Source: Aureimonas sp. SA4125 (GTDB lineage Bacteria > Pseudomonadota > Alphaproteobacteria > Rhizobiales > Rhizobiaceae). From it: a stretch of 64,000 nucleotides of DNA. Below are positions 45,087 through 53,505 of the stretch, piece by piece. Position 1 is the first letter of the stretch; every line of letters begins with the position of its first letter. The notes below the pieces were generated by a model, which saw only the letters and a program-made list of their open reading frames with translations, was not told the origin of the DNA and did not search any database. The position numbers and the translations under genes are program-made. Location of the stretch: positions 2,852,001-2,916,000 of the forward strand of contig NZ_AP025032.1 of assembly GCF_019973775.1 (NCBI RefSeq). The letters are read 5' to 3'.

Positions 45087-46141
45087 TCGGCTCCTACCGG
45101 GCTGGCATCGAGGCGGGTCGGTTCCGCCGCGGAGCGCCGGCTGCGGTCGCCGACGAAGCGGCCGGCCTTTGTCAGGAGATTGCTGAAGGTCGGGACAAGG
45201 CCCTGCGGCAGCAGCAGCACGAAGGCGATGAGGATGGCACCGAGCACGAGGTTCGAATTGAACGCCTGCTGCGAGCCGATCTGGGCGACGATGTACTGGA
45301 TGATGAAGCAGCCGATGACCGGGCCCAGCAGCGTGCCGAGACCGCCGACGGTGATCCAGATGATGATCTCGGCCGACAGCGACAGGCTGAAGATGGTCGG
45401 CCCGACGAAGGCGCCCCAGTTGACGTAGAGCGCGCCGCCGAGACCCGCCACCGCGCCGCCGATGACGAAGGCGCAGAGTTTGATGAGGCGCGGATCGTAG
45501 CCGAGCAGCGAGGCGCGCACCTCGTTCTCCTTGACGGCGACGACGACGCGTCCGAAGGGGCTGGCGAGAATGATGCGCAGGAGCACGTAGACGAGGATCA
45601 GCGCCCCGGCCGTGACGTACCAGGCCTGGTCGATGTCGAGGATTGTGGATGGGTCGAAGGGCATGTTGAAGGTCGGGACGGAGGGAATGCCGTTGAAGCC
45701 GCCGAGCCGGGCGGTGCCGATCGTGTATTCGTCGCCGGCGGTGGAGTTGACGAGGTTGAACAGGATCAGCGTCACCGTGAGCGTAATGACGCCGAGATAG
45801 ACGTCGCTGATCCGGCCGTAGAAGACGAAATAGCCGAGCGCCGCGGAAAAGAGCGCCGGCACGAGGATCGCGAGGCCAATCGCACTGGTGGAGTCGCCGG
45901 TGTTGATCGCCGTGATGGCATAGGCATAGGCGCCGAGGCCGAAGAAGGCGGTCTGGCCGAAGCAGAGGATCCCGCCAAAGCCCCAGATGAAGCCGAGACT
46001 GAGGGCGAGAACGCCCATCGACGCGAACAGTGTCAGCTGCATCAGGTCGAACATCTCCATGACCTTCGGCAGGATCATCACGGTGGCGATCGCGGCGACG
46101 AGGGCGAGAAGCTGAAGGCCGTTCTTGAGGGTTGAGGGCAT
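45083..46141 (-). CDS. ABC transporter permease (LivM/UrtC-like)
   Basis: 352 residues from ATG 46141, which overlaps the LivH-like stop (TGATG). About eight to ten membrane helices, IWGFGGILCFGQTAFFGLGAYAYAI, loop VKENEVRASLLGYDPRLIKL, VGGLGTLLGPVIG. Cytoplasmic tail of about 40 residues. Half of the translocation channel for the amide importer. Confidence 0.92.
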   Translation of the reverse strand: MPSTLKNGLQLLALVAAIATVMILPKVMEMFDLMQLTLFASMGVLALSLGFIWGFGGILCFGQTAFFGLGAYAYAITAINTGDSTSAIGLAILVPALFSAALGYFVFYGRISDVYLGVITLTVTLILFNLVNSTAGDEYTIGTARLGGFNGIPSVPTFNMPFDPSTILDIDQAWYVTAGALILVYVLLRIILASPFGRVVVAVKENEVRASLLGYDPRLIKLCAFVIGGAVAGLGGALYVNWGAFVGPTIFSLSLSAEIIIWITVGGLGTLLGPVIGCFIIQYIVAQIGSQQAFNSNLVLGAILIAFVLLLPQGLVPTFSNLLTKAGRFVGDRSRRSAAEPTRLDASPVGAE

Positions 46142-47007
46142 CAGAGGCTCCCCTTGTAGAAGCGGCCGGAAATGCCTGTCGGCAGAAGGCGGATGAGCAG
46201 GATGGCGGACAGAAAGAGGATCACCTCGCCATAGACCGGCGTGGTGAAATAGGCGCCGAGCTGGTTGATGGTGCCGAACAGGCCGGCGGCCGAGGCGGTG
46301 CCCGAGAGGATCGCCGCCCCGCCGCCGACGACGGAGATGAAGGCTTTTGCGACATAGGCCGAGCCCATGGTCGGCACGATGCCGGAGATCGGCGCCAGCA
46401 GGCCGCCGGCAAGGCCGGTCAGACCCGCACCGATGGCAAATGTCGCCATGTAGACGCGCGCCGGGGCGATGCCGAGCGCCGCCGCCATCTGCGGGTTCTG
46501 CATCGTCGCGCGGGCGATAAGGCCGAAGCGGGTGTAGCGCATCACCACATAGATCAGCGCCATGACGACCAGCGCCATCAAGGCGAGGAACAGCGTGTAG
46601 TAGCTCGACCGGTAGGCACCGATGGCAAAGCCACCGAGCGGCGTCGGCACGCCATTGATGGTGTTGCCGAAGATCGTCGTTACGATGCCGATGATGAGAA
46701 GGCTGAGGCCCCAGGTGGCGAGCATGGTGTCGACCAGCCGGCCATAGAGGAACTGGATCAGGCAACGCTCGATGACGAGGCCGACAAGGCCGACGAAGAC
46801 GGGAGAGATGACCAGCATGGCGAACCAGATGTTCACGCCGGCATTGGTCGAGATCACCGTCGCATAGGCGCCGAGCATGACGAACTCGCCATGCGCCAGG
46901 TTGATGATCCGCATCATGCCGAAGATGATCGCCAATCCGAGGCAGAGCAGAAGAAGCGAGGCCGCGCCGCTGACGACATCGAGCGCAAGGATGACCGCAA
47001 GTTCCAT
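46141..47007 (-). CDS. ABC transporter permease (LivH/UrtB-like)
   Basis: 288 residues, no long N-terminal extension, unlike UrtB at 30171. Helices with FGMMRIINLAHGEFVMLGAYA and the loop ATMQNPQMAAALGIAPARVY. Partner of the LivM-like permease. About 100 bases after the binding-protein gene. Confidence 0.92.
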   Translation of the reverse strand: MELAVILALDVVSGAASLLLLCLGLAIIFGMMRIINLAHGEFVMLGAYATVISTNAGVNIWFAMLVISPVFVGLVGLVIERCLIQFLYGRLVDTMLATWGLSLLIIGIVTTIFGNTINGVPTPLGGFAIGAYRSSYYTLFLALMALVVMALIYVVMRYTRFGLIARATMQNPQMAAALGIAPARVYMATFAIGAGLTGLAGGLLAPISGIVPTMGSAYVAKAFISVVGGGAAILSGTASAAGLFGTINQLGAYFTTPVYGEVILFLSAILLIRLLPTGISGRFYKGSL

Positions 47008-47110
47008 GGCATATTCCAGCTAGGCGTGGGCGCGGCAGCCGATGCCGGGTGCAGCGATCCTGAGAGCGGAAGCGACGGGCCGGGAAGCCCGCCGCCGAAG
47101 GCGGGCCCGA

Positions 47111-48349
47111 TCAGACGTCGATGACGTACTGCTTGTTGTCGGTCGGATTCTTGACAAGGTCGCAGACGCCCGCCGTATCGAGCGGCTTGGCTTCCGGGAA
47201 CGTCTCCAGCACCGACCACTTCCGCTCCTTGACCTCGGCGAGATAGGCGTTGCGCGTGGTGTGATGGGTGGCATGGTCGAGCACGACCTTGCCGCTCGGT
47301 CCCTCGAAGGTGATGCCGCTCTCCAGTGCCTCGATCACCGCCATGCGGTCGATGACGCCGGCCTTCTTGACGGCCTCGACCCAGAGATAGAACCCCTCAT
47401 AGGTCCCCGCCGCGAGCTCGGCGATGTAAGGAAGATCGGGCGTCTTCGCCCTGAGCTTGCCGACGAAATCGGTGCTGGCGGGTGTGGTGAGCTCCTCGAA
47501 ATAGCCATAGGCGCCCAGAATGCCCTCGCTCTCGCTGGCATCGAGCGTCGACGGCTCGTTGACGAGGCCGAAAGTCGTCGAGGCGATCGGGATCTGGCTC
47601 TTCATGCCGGCCGATGTCCACTGCCGGTAGAACGAGGTGTGATTGCCGCCGACGAGCGCCGACAGGATGAGATCGGGCTTGGCCGCCTGGATCTTGGAGA
47701 TGGTCGGGCCGAAATTGGTGACGTCGAGCGGGAAGAAGTCGACCGACAGCACCTCGCCGCCATTGTCCTTGACGTATTTCGCCATCCATTTCGAGGTGAT
47801 CTGGCCGTAATTGTAGTCGGCAGCGATGATGTAGACCTTCTTGCCGCTCTTCCCCATCGCGTAGGGAACCAGCTTTTCCACCGTCTGGGCCGGCGTCGTG
47901 CCGGTGCAGAAGGTGTTGCGGTCGCAAACGCCGCCCTCGTAGAGCGTGTTGTAGAAATAGAGCACCTTGAAGCGGTCGAAGGTCGGACGCACCGCCTCGC
48001 GCGAGGCCGAGGTGATGCCGCCGTGCACGACCGCGACCTTGTCCTTCACCGCCAGCTGTTGAGCGTATTGCGAATACATCTGGATGTTCGACTGGGTGTC
48101 GTAGTGCACGAGTTGCAGCGGCCGGCCGAGCAGCCCCCCGGCGGCGTTCACCTCCTCGATCCCGAGATTGAGGGCCGCCACCATCGGGACACCGGACGCG
48201 GCGATCGGCCCGGACTGATCGTGCAGGCTGCCCACCAGGATCGGATCATCGGCGCCATAAGCATGGCGCGAGATTAGTGCCGGGGCGGCGAGAATGGTGA
48301 CCGAGCCAGCGATCGAGCTGCGGAGAAACTGGCGGCGTGAATAGCTCAT
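47111..48349 (-). CDS. UrtA/AmiC-type substrate-binding protein of the amide importer (Tat signal)
   Basis: 412 residues. Tat-type signal (YSRRQFLRSSIAGSVTILAAPALI). Mature protein is a type-1 binding protein: ILVGSLHDQSGPIAASGVPM, LVHYDTQSNIQMYSQYA, VHGGITSASREAVRPTFD, LYFYNTLYEGGVCDRNTF, IIAADYNYGQITSKWMAKYV. The sequence is of the urea/short-amide class. The 93-base gap before it is strikingly A+T-rich and may hold a promoter of its own. Confidence 0.9.
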   Translation of the reverse strand: MSYSRRQFLRSSIAGSVTILAAPALISRHAYGADDPILVGSLHDQSGPIAASGVPMVAALNLGIEEVNAAGGLLGRPLQLVHYDTQSNIQMYSQYAQQLAVKDKVAVVHGGITSASREAVRPTFDRFKVLYFYNTLYEGGVCDRNTFCTGTTPAQTVEKLVPYAMGKSGKKVYIIAADYNYGQITSKWMAKYVKDNGGEVLSVDFFPLDVTNFGPTISKIQAAKPDLILSALVGGNHTSFYRQWTSAGMKSQIPIASTTFGLVNEPSTLDASESEGILGAYGYFEELTTPASTDFVGKLRAKTPDLPYIAELAAGTYEGFYLWVEAVKKAGVIDRMAVIEALESGITFEGPSGKVVLDHATHHTTRNAYLAEVKERKWSVLETFPEAKPLDTAGVCDLVKNPTDNKQYVIDV

Positions 48350-48442
48350 GGCACAACCCTTTGAAACACGGCCTCATGCCGCCCAGATAGTTGAAATCAT
48401 AATATTTGAAATTGCAAATAGTTTTTTTGCAGTGCACTGGGA

Positions 48443-49480
48443 CTATTGCGGGCCCATGATCCTGACGTCACAGCCCTCAACCCGGGCGAAATGAATGGGG
48501 TGCCTGGCGCCCGCCACGGGCTGCCTGTCGACGCCGCGGGCCGTGCTGGCCTGGAAGGTGCGGCGCATCCGGCGCCGGATGTCTGAAACGTCGAAGGCGC
48601 CTGCGGCCTGCACCAGGCCGGCGAGACAGTGGATGCCCTCGTAGCATGACTGCCCGAAGGCGTTGGCCGGCGGCGGACAGTCGCCGAACAGACCGTGATA
48701 GCGCTCGAGAAAACCGCCATTGTTGTGCGAACGGATGCTCGAGAAATAGGCGGACGAGAGGAAGAGATTCTCGGTGGCATCTTCACCGAGCCCGTAGAGC
48801 ACCGTCTCGTCGATCGCCGAGCAGAACCGCAGGACCCGCGCCGCAAGCCCCGCCTCGGCAAAGGCGCGGTTGAAGCTGATCGCCCCCGCCCCGAGAAAGT
48901 ACGGCAGGACGACATCGGCGCCGGACACCCTGATCGCATCGAAGATGCGGTCGTAGTCGGCAAAGCCGAAGGGCAGCAGCATTTCGCCGACGACCGTGCC
49001 GCCATGCGCGCGGATGATGGGCTTTGCCGTTCTGAACGTCCCGCGCGGCCAGACATAATCGTCGCCGACGAGAAAGAAGCGACGGGCGCCGAGCGCCTGG
49101 GAGAGATGGGCAATGCCGGGCACGAGCAGATCGTCGGAGGTCTCGCCGACCGTCAGGCAGTCGGGATCGTCGCCTTCGAACTGCGGCGTATAGACGAAGG
49201 GAATCCTCCCGCCGATCGCCTGGACGATGGCCCGGCGGGCATAGCTCGGGATCATGCCGACGATGGCGTCCACACCATCGATCTCCAGCGCGGAGGTCGC
49301 GGCAGCGGCGGCGCTCCGCGCGGTGGGCCCGGCGTCGACCACGGCGAGCCTGACCTCGCGGCCGAAAAGACCGCCGGTCCCGTTGAGCTCGTGAACGGCG
49401 AGCGTCGCGCAGGCCTCGGCCGACGGCGCCCAGATGCCGGGCGGGCCTTCCTGCGGAATGAGCAAGCCGATGGTGACCAC
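48443..49480 (-). CDS. AmiC-like cytoplasmic amide sensor (type-1 binding-protein fold without signal peptide)
   Basis: 345 residues from GTG 49480, chosen because GGGAGG lies 5 bases upstream and the protein fold begins there (VTIGLLIPQEGPPGIWAPSAEA); the frame is open to 49858 but that stretch is not coding-like. No signal peptide or Tat motif, in contrast to both UrtA-type proteins in this window. It matches the AmiC/UrtA group (ACATLAVHELNGTGGLFGREVRL, FLVGDDYVWPRGTFRTAK, YFSSIRSHNNGGFLERY). Pseudomonas AmiC is a cytoplasmic amide sensor that holds the antiterminator AmiR; no ANTAR-domain AmiR is in this window. As first gene of the amidase operon it is probably its regulator. Confidence 0.8.
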   Translation of the reverse strand: MVTIGLLIPQEGPPGIWAPSAEACATLAVHELNGTGGLFGREVRLAVVDAGPTARSAAAAATSALEIDGVDAIVGMIPSYARRAIVQAIGGRIPFVYTPQFEGDDPDCLTVGETSDDLLVPGIAHLSQALGARRFFLVGDDYVWPRGTFRTAKPIIRAHGGTVVGEMLLPFGFADYDRIFDAIRVSGADVVLPYFLGAGAISFNRAFAEAGLAARVLRFCSAIDETVLYGLGEDATENLFLSSAYFSSIRSHNNGGFLERYHGLFGDCPPPANAFGQSCYEGIHCLAGLVQAAGAFDVSDIRRRMRRTFQASTARGVDRQPVAGARHPIHFARVEGCDVRIMGPQ

Positions 49481-49865
49481 GCCAGCCTCCCGTCTTCCCT
49501 TTCGGCCCACCACCGCAGCCTGGCTGCGCTTATCCGGGTCGACGTCCTGACACTTGTCGCGGCGCGACCGAGTGACAAAGCAATCGCGGGTGCCGATGCA
49601 GGTGGCGTGCCAATTCCCAGGGCGCCTGACAGCCGGCCGATCCCACTGCCGTCGGCTCATCAGATCATCCCTCGTCCGGAAAGCGATGAAATAATCGGCA
49701 GTCGCCATTTTGCATCGCAAAACGGCAGACCCACTGGCATTTTTGCCTGAACGGTCTTCGCAGATCGAAAACGGAGAATTTTGCGACAGTTCAGGATGGC
49801 AACCACCCGCAAAAGCCTTGCTCAAGGGGGGTGCGGTTGAATATGCCTGAAACGGCAACTATTGA
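49481..49865. promoter_or_regulatory. Divergent control region of the amide operon and marR
   Basis: 385 bases between the AmiC-like gene and marR. The main feature is a dyad at 49704-49726 with core TTTTGC-ATC-GCAAAA (49708-49722). A second, GGCA-AAAA-TGCC, overlaps 49737-49750, and a repeated CTGAA-CGG element occurs near 49747 and 49849. A MarR-type protein commonly binds such a dyad. Confidence 0.55.
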
Positions 49866-50309
49866 ATGTCGAGAGATCCAGTGACCCAACCCGACCCGCA
49901 GCCATACGAACTGGCCCATCTGATTACCGGCGTCAGTCGGCGGCTGGAAGCCGAGATCGAGGAACGGCTGCGGCCCGAAGGCGTGCCGATCGACCAGTAC
50001 CGCATCCTGCGCACCCTGACGTCCCGAGACGGTCAGGCGATGGGCGAATTGGCCGACGCCGTTCTCGTCGATTCACCGACGCTGACCAAGATCGTCGACC
50101 GCATGGTCAGCAATGCGCTCGTCTACCGCGCCCCCGAGCCAAAGGACCGGCGCAAGGTGCTGATCTTTCTGTCCACCAAGGGCAAGGCTCTGCAAGCCCG
50201 GCTAACCGGCCTTGTGGAAATCCCCTCCCGCGGGCTGGCGGGGCGGCTCGGCGGCAAGGAAACCGAAATGCTGACCTCTCTCCTCACCCGGTTGATGCGC
50301 CCGGCGTGA
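49866..50309 (+). CDS. MarR-family transcriptional regulator
   Basis: 147 residues. Winged helix of MarR type: ELAHLITGVSRRLEAEIEERL, QYRILRTLTSRDGQAMGELADAVLVDSPTLTKIVDRMVSNALVYRAPEPKDRRKVLIFLSTKGKAL. Divergent from the AmiC-like/amidase operon, so it probably represses that operon and itself, through the dyad at 49704-49726, with an amide or acid as effector. Confidence 0.9.
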   Translation: MSRDPVTQPDPQPYELAHLITGVSRRLEAEIEERLRPEGVPIDQYRILRTLTSRDGQAMGELADAVLVDSPTLTKIVDRMVSNALVYRAPEPKDRRKVLIFLSTKGKALQARLTGLVEIPSRGLAGRLGGKETEMLTSLLTRLMRPA

Positions 50310-50416
50310 AAAGGCGACGCCGGCCGCTGCCGGGCCGAATTCGCTCTGCCGGACCGCGATCGCCTTCATGACGCATGGCGCGGTCGCGGCGAATGCCCGG
50401 GGCAAGGAAGCCGACC

Positions 50417-51529
50417 TCAGCGCGACTGGTGCAGGAGATCGAGATAGTCGGCGCGGCTCGGCGTCCGGGGATTGGTCGCGTGGCAGTGGTCCTTCAGCGC
50501 CTCGCCGGCGACATGTTCCATCATCGCCTCGGTGACGCCCATGGCATCGAGGCCGGAGGGCAGCCCGATGTTTGCCGTGAGGTCGGCCATGACGCGGTCA
50601 GGCTCGCCGCCGAGAATGCCGGCGAGAACGTCCCACTTCTCGCCCACCGCCGCGCGGTTGAAGCGCAGCACCGCCGGCGTCAGCACCGCGTTCAGCGTTC
50701 CATGGTGGAGGTTCAGCTCGCGCACGGCGCCCAGCGGATGCGTCAGCGCGTGGACGGCGCCGAGCCCCTTCTGGAAAGCCATGGCGCCCTCCAGCGCGCA
50801 CATCATCATTTCCCAGCGTGCGGTCCTGTCGCTGCCGTCGGACACCGCGCGCCGGAGTGCGCCGACGCCGCGCTTCAGGCCATCGAGGGCGATCGCGTCG
50901 GCGGGCGGATTGATCGCCGGCGCCATGTACGTTTCCAGGCAATGCGACAGCGCGTCCATGCCGGTCGCGGCCGTGAGCAAGGGCGGCAGCCCGAGAGTCA
51001 GTTCGGGATCGCAGAGCGCGATCGACGGCAGCATGTGCGGGCTGATGATGCCGAGCTTGCGGCCCTCGGCGGTGATGATGACGGCGGCGCGCCCGACCTC
51101 CGACCCGGTGCCCGACGTCGTCGGCACCGCGATCATCGGACAGATCCGCCCGTGGATCTTCGCCGCGCCGCCTTCGACGGCGGTGTACTGCGCCAGCGGT
51201 CCGTCATGCCCGGTCAAAAGCCGGACGGCCTTGGCGAGATCGATCGACGAGCCGCCGCCGAAGCCGACGATTCCGTCGCAGCCTTCGCTGCGGTAGAGCG
51301 TCAGGGCGGCATTCACCGCGTCCTCGGTCGGATTGGCCGGCGTATCTTCGAAGATCAACGGCCTGGACGAGAAAAGGCCGGTGACGCGCTCGACCAGGCC
51401 GCTCGCGACCAGCCCTCGGTCCGTGACGATCAGGGGCCGGCCGACGCCGAGACCTTCCAGGAGCGATGGCAGTTTGGAGACCGCGCCTTCGTCGAATTCG
51501 ATGCGGGTCAGATAGGTGATGAGGGCCAT
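50417..51529 (-). CDS. Iron-containing alcohol dehydrogenase (group III)
   Basis: 370 residues. NAD motif GFGGGSSIDLAKAV, PTTSGTGSEV, and the metal ligands Asp and His in GMDALSHCLETY, His in AVHALTHPLGA and His in LHHGTLNAV. Enzymes of this type oxidise small alcohols, 1,3-propanediol, or reduce maleylacetate. Last gene of the operon with the ribose-type importer and SDR, 109 bases after the SDR stop. Probably oxidises a polyol or alcohol intermediate. Confidence 0.9.
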   Translation of the reverse strand: MALITYLTRIEFDEGAVSKLPSLLEGLGVGRPLIVTDRGLVASGLVERVTGLFSSRPLIFEDTPANPTEDAVNAALTLYRSEGCDGIVGFGGGSSIDLAKAVRLLTGHDGPLAQYTAVEGGAAKIHGRICPMIAVPTTSGTGSEVGRAAVIITAEGRKLGIISPHMLPSIALCDPELTLGLPPLLTAATGMDALSHCLETYMAPAINPPADAIALDGLKRGVGALRRAVSDGSDRTARWEMMMCALEGAMAFQKGLGAVHALTHPLGAVRELNLHHGTLNAVLTPAVLRFNRAAVGEKWDVLAGILGGEPDRVMADLTANIGLPSGLDAMGVTEAMMEHVAGEALKDHCHATNPRTPSRADYLDLLHQSR

Positions 51530-51638
51530 TCACGGCGCTTTCTGTATGAGAACTGTTCTGGGTAGCGGATGCCTGCGGGACGTTCCGGGCCGCCAGTGTG
51601 GACCCGACCGTGTCCGCCGCGCCAAGGCGTCGAACGCT

Positions 51639-52421
51639 TCAGGTCCAGCCGCCATCCACGACATGCGACTGGTTGGTGCAGGCGCCAGCCTCGTCGGAGG
51701 CAAAGAAGAGGATGGGCCGGGCGATGTCGGCGGGATAGATCTTGCGCTTCAGGCACTGGCGCTTGAAGATTTCGGCTTCGACCTCGGGTGTCACCCAGAG
51801 GTCCAGCTGGCGCTGCGTCATGATCCAGCCGGGGAGAACGCAGTTGACGCGGATATTGTGGACGCCGAGTTCCCGCGCCAGTCCCCGCGTCAGCCCGATC
51901 ACGCCGGACTTCGCAGCGACGTAGGGCGTCAACCCCTCGACGCCGGCGATGTAGGCGAAGGAGCCGACATTGACGATGGCGCCGCCGCCCGCTTCGGCCA
52001 TGTCCTTGTAGACGGCCTGGGCGCAGAAGAACTGGTGGCGCAGGTTGACGGCCTGCCGATCGTCCCAGAACTCCGGGGTGATCTCGTCGATCGTCGCGCG
52101 CTGGTCATGCGCGGCGTTGTTGACGAGAAGGGTGATCGGCCCGAATTCGGCGCGGATGGCGTCGATGCCGGCACGAACCGCCGGGATGTCTCGCAGATCG
52201 ACGTTCTGGAAGAGAACCTCGCAGTTTTCCGCGCGCAGTTCCTCGACGAGTGCCTTGGACTCGGCCACAGCGATGTCGATGAACCCGACCCGCGTCCCCT
52301 GATGCGCGAAATGCCGGGTGATCTCGGCGCCAATGCCGCTGCCGCCGCCGGTGATGAGGACGGTCCGGTCGCGAAGACTGGGATAGATGGCGCCGTAACG
52401 CGGGCTGTGCTTGTCGTTCAA
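51639..52421 (-). CDS. Short-chain dehydrogenase/reductase
   Basis: 260 residues from TTG 52421 with AGGAG about 10 bases upstream; the longer frame to 52634 runs into the permease gene and is not supported. Motifs TGGGSGIG, NNAA, catalytic Ser (VGSFAYI), YVAAK. Similar to sugar/sorbitol-type SDRs (the QRQLDLWVTPE insertion resembles aldose or xylose/fucose dehydrogenases). 82 bases after the RbsC-like permease. Confidence 0.88.
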   Translation of the reverse strand: MNDKHSPRYGAIYPSLRDRTVLITGGGSGIGAEITRHFAHQGTRVGFIDIAVAESKALVEELRAENCEVLFQNVDLRDIPAVRAGIDAIRAEFGPITLLVNNAAHDQRATIDEITPEFWDDRQAVNLRHQFFCAQAVYKDMAEAGGGAIVNVGSFAYIAGVEGLTPYVAAKSGVIGLTRGLARELGVHNIRVNCVLPGWIMTQRQLDLWVTPEVEAEIFKRQCLKRKIYPADIARPILFFASDEAGACTNQSHVVDGGWT

Positions 52422-52503
52422 ACCCTGTTCTCCTGATGCGGGGACGCGGTTCGCCCCTTTCTGCCGGCCGGGAATGTGCCGGGCTTCTGGCATCCGCCGG
52501 CGA

Positions 52504-53505
52504 TCATGCCGGGGAGCGGGTGCCGGCCAGCGTGCGCTGTTCCAGTTGCTTGCGCCCGATCGAAGCCTGGCGCCGCTTTTGGATCTCGCGGTCGGCGATG
52601 ACACCGAGAAGGATGACCGCGCCCATGACCGCAAAGTTCAGCGAGCTCGGAATGCCCAGCATGTTCACGAGGTTCTGCAGGACCTGCAGAAGCACCGTGC
52701 CGAGGACGATCCCGAGCACCGAGCCCTCGCCGCCACGCAGCGAGCAGCCGCCGAGGACCGCGGCGGCGATGGCGTAGAGCTCGTAGAAGTTGCCGTGGGC
52801 GGATGGCGAGACCGACTGCGTGTAGAACACGAAGGCCATGGCGCTGATGCCGGTGAGGATGCCGGAAATCGTATAGGCCAAGGTGATGACGAGATTGGTC
52901 GGCAGGCCCGAATAACGCGCCGCCTCCTCGTTCTTGCCGATGGCGAACAGGTAGCGGCCGAACACCGACTTGTGGATGAGGACCGCCGTGCAGAGCGCCA
53001 CGAGCACGAAGAAGATGAAGGAGTGCGGGATGTTCCAGGTGCGGCCAGACGCCAGCCATTCCAGCCACTCGTAACCGCCGGTGTAGCCGAATCCACGGGT
53101 GGAGTCCTCGGTATACCAGCGCGCCGTGCCCCGGTAGATCAGGAGACCGCAGAGCGTGACGACGAAAGGCTGAAGTTTAAGACGGGTAATCAGGATGCCG
53201 TGAAGGGTCCCGAGGATCGCTCCGGCAAGGACCGTTGCAAGCGCCGCGAGCGGCCAGGCCACCTCGTACTCCACGAGGAGGTCGAGGAACAGAATGCCGA
53301 GCAGCGCCAGCATCGAGCCGACCGAGAGATCGATGCCGCCGGTGATGATGACGATGCCGAGACCGATGGCGAGGAGGCCAAAAAGACCGATCTGGTTGGC
53401 GAGATTGACCAGGTTCACCTGCGACAGGAATTGCGGGTTGATGGCCGCGGTGATCGCGCCGGTAACGACGATCAGGAGGAAGAGGCCGGTCTCTTTGCGG
53501 ATCAT
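52504..53505 (-). CDS. Ribose/sugar-type ABC transporter permease (RbsC-like)
   Basis: 333 residues from ATG 53505, overlapping the ATPase stop (ATGA). About eight to ten membrane helices, GGIDLSVGSMLALLG and GILITRLKLQPFVVTLCGLLIYRGTARW characteristic of RbsC/XylH/AraH permeases; NEEAARYSGLP coupling loop. Contains an insertion with DSTRGFGYTGGYEW between helices, found in some family members. Confidence 0.92.
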   Translation of the reverse strand: MIRKETGLFLLIVVTGAITAAINPQFLSQVNLVNLANQIGLFGLLAIGLGIVIITGGIDLSVGSMLALLGILFLDLLVEYEVAWPLAALATVLAGAILGTLHGILITRLKLQPFVVTLCGLLIYRGTARWYTEDSTRGFGYTGGYEWLEWLASGRTWNIPHSFIFFVLVALCTAVLIHKSVFGRYLFAIGKNEEAARYSGLPTNLVITLAYTISGILTGISAMAFVFYTQSVSPSAHGNFYELYAIAAAVLGGCSLRGGEGSVLGIVLGTVLLQVLQNLVNMLGIPSSLNFAVMGAVILLGVIADREIQKRRQASIGRKQLEQRTLAGTRSPA

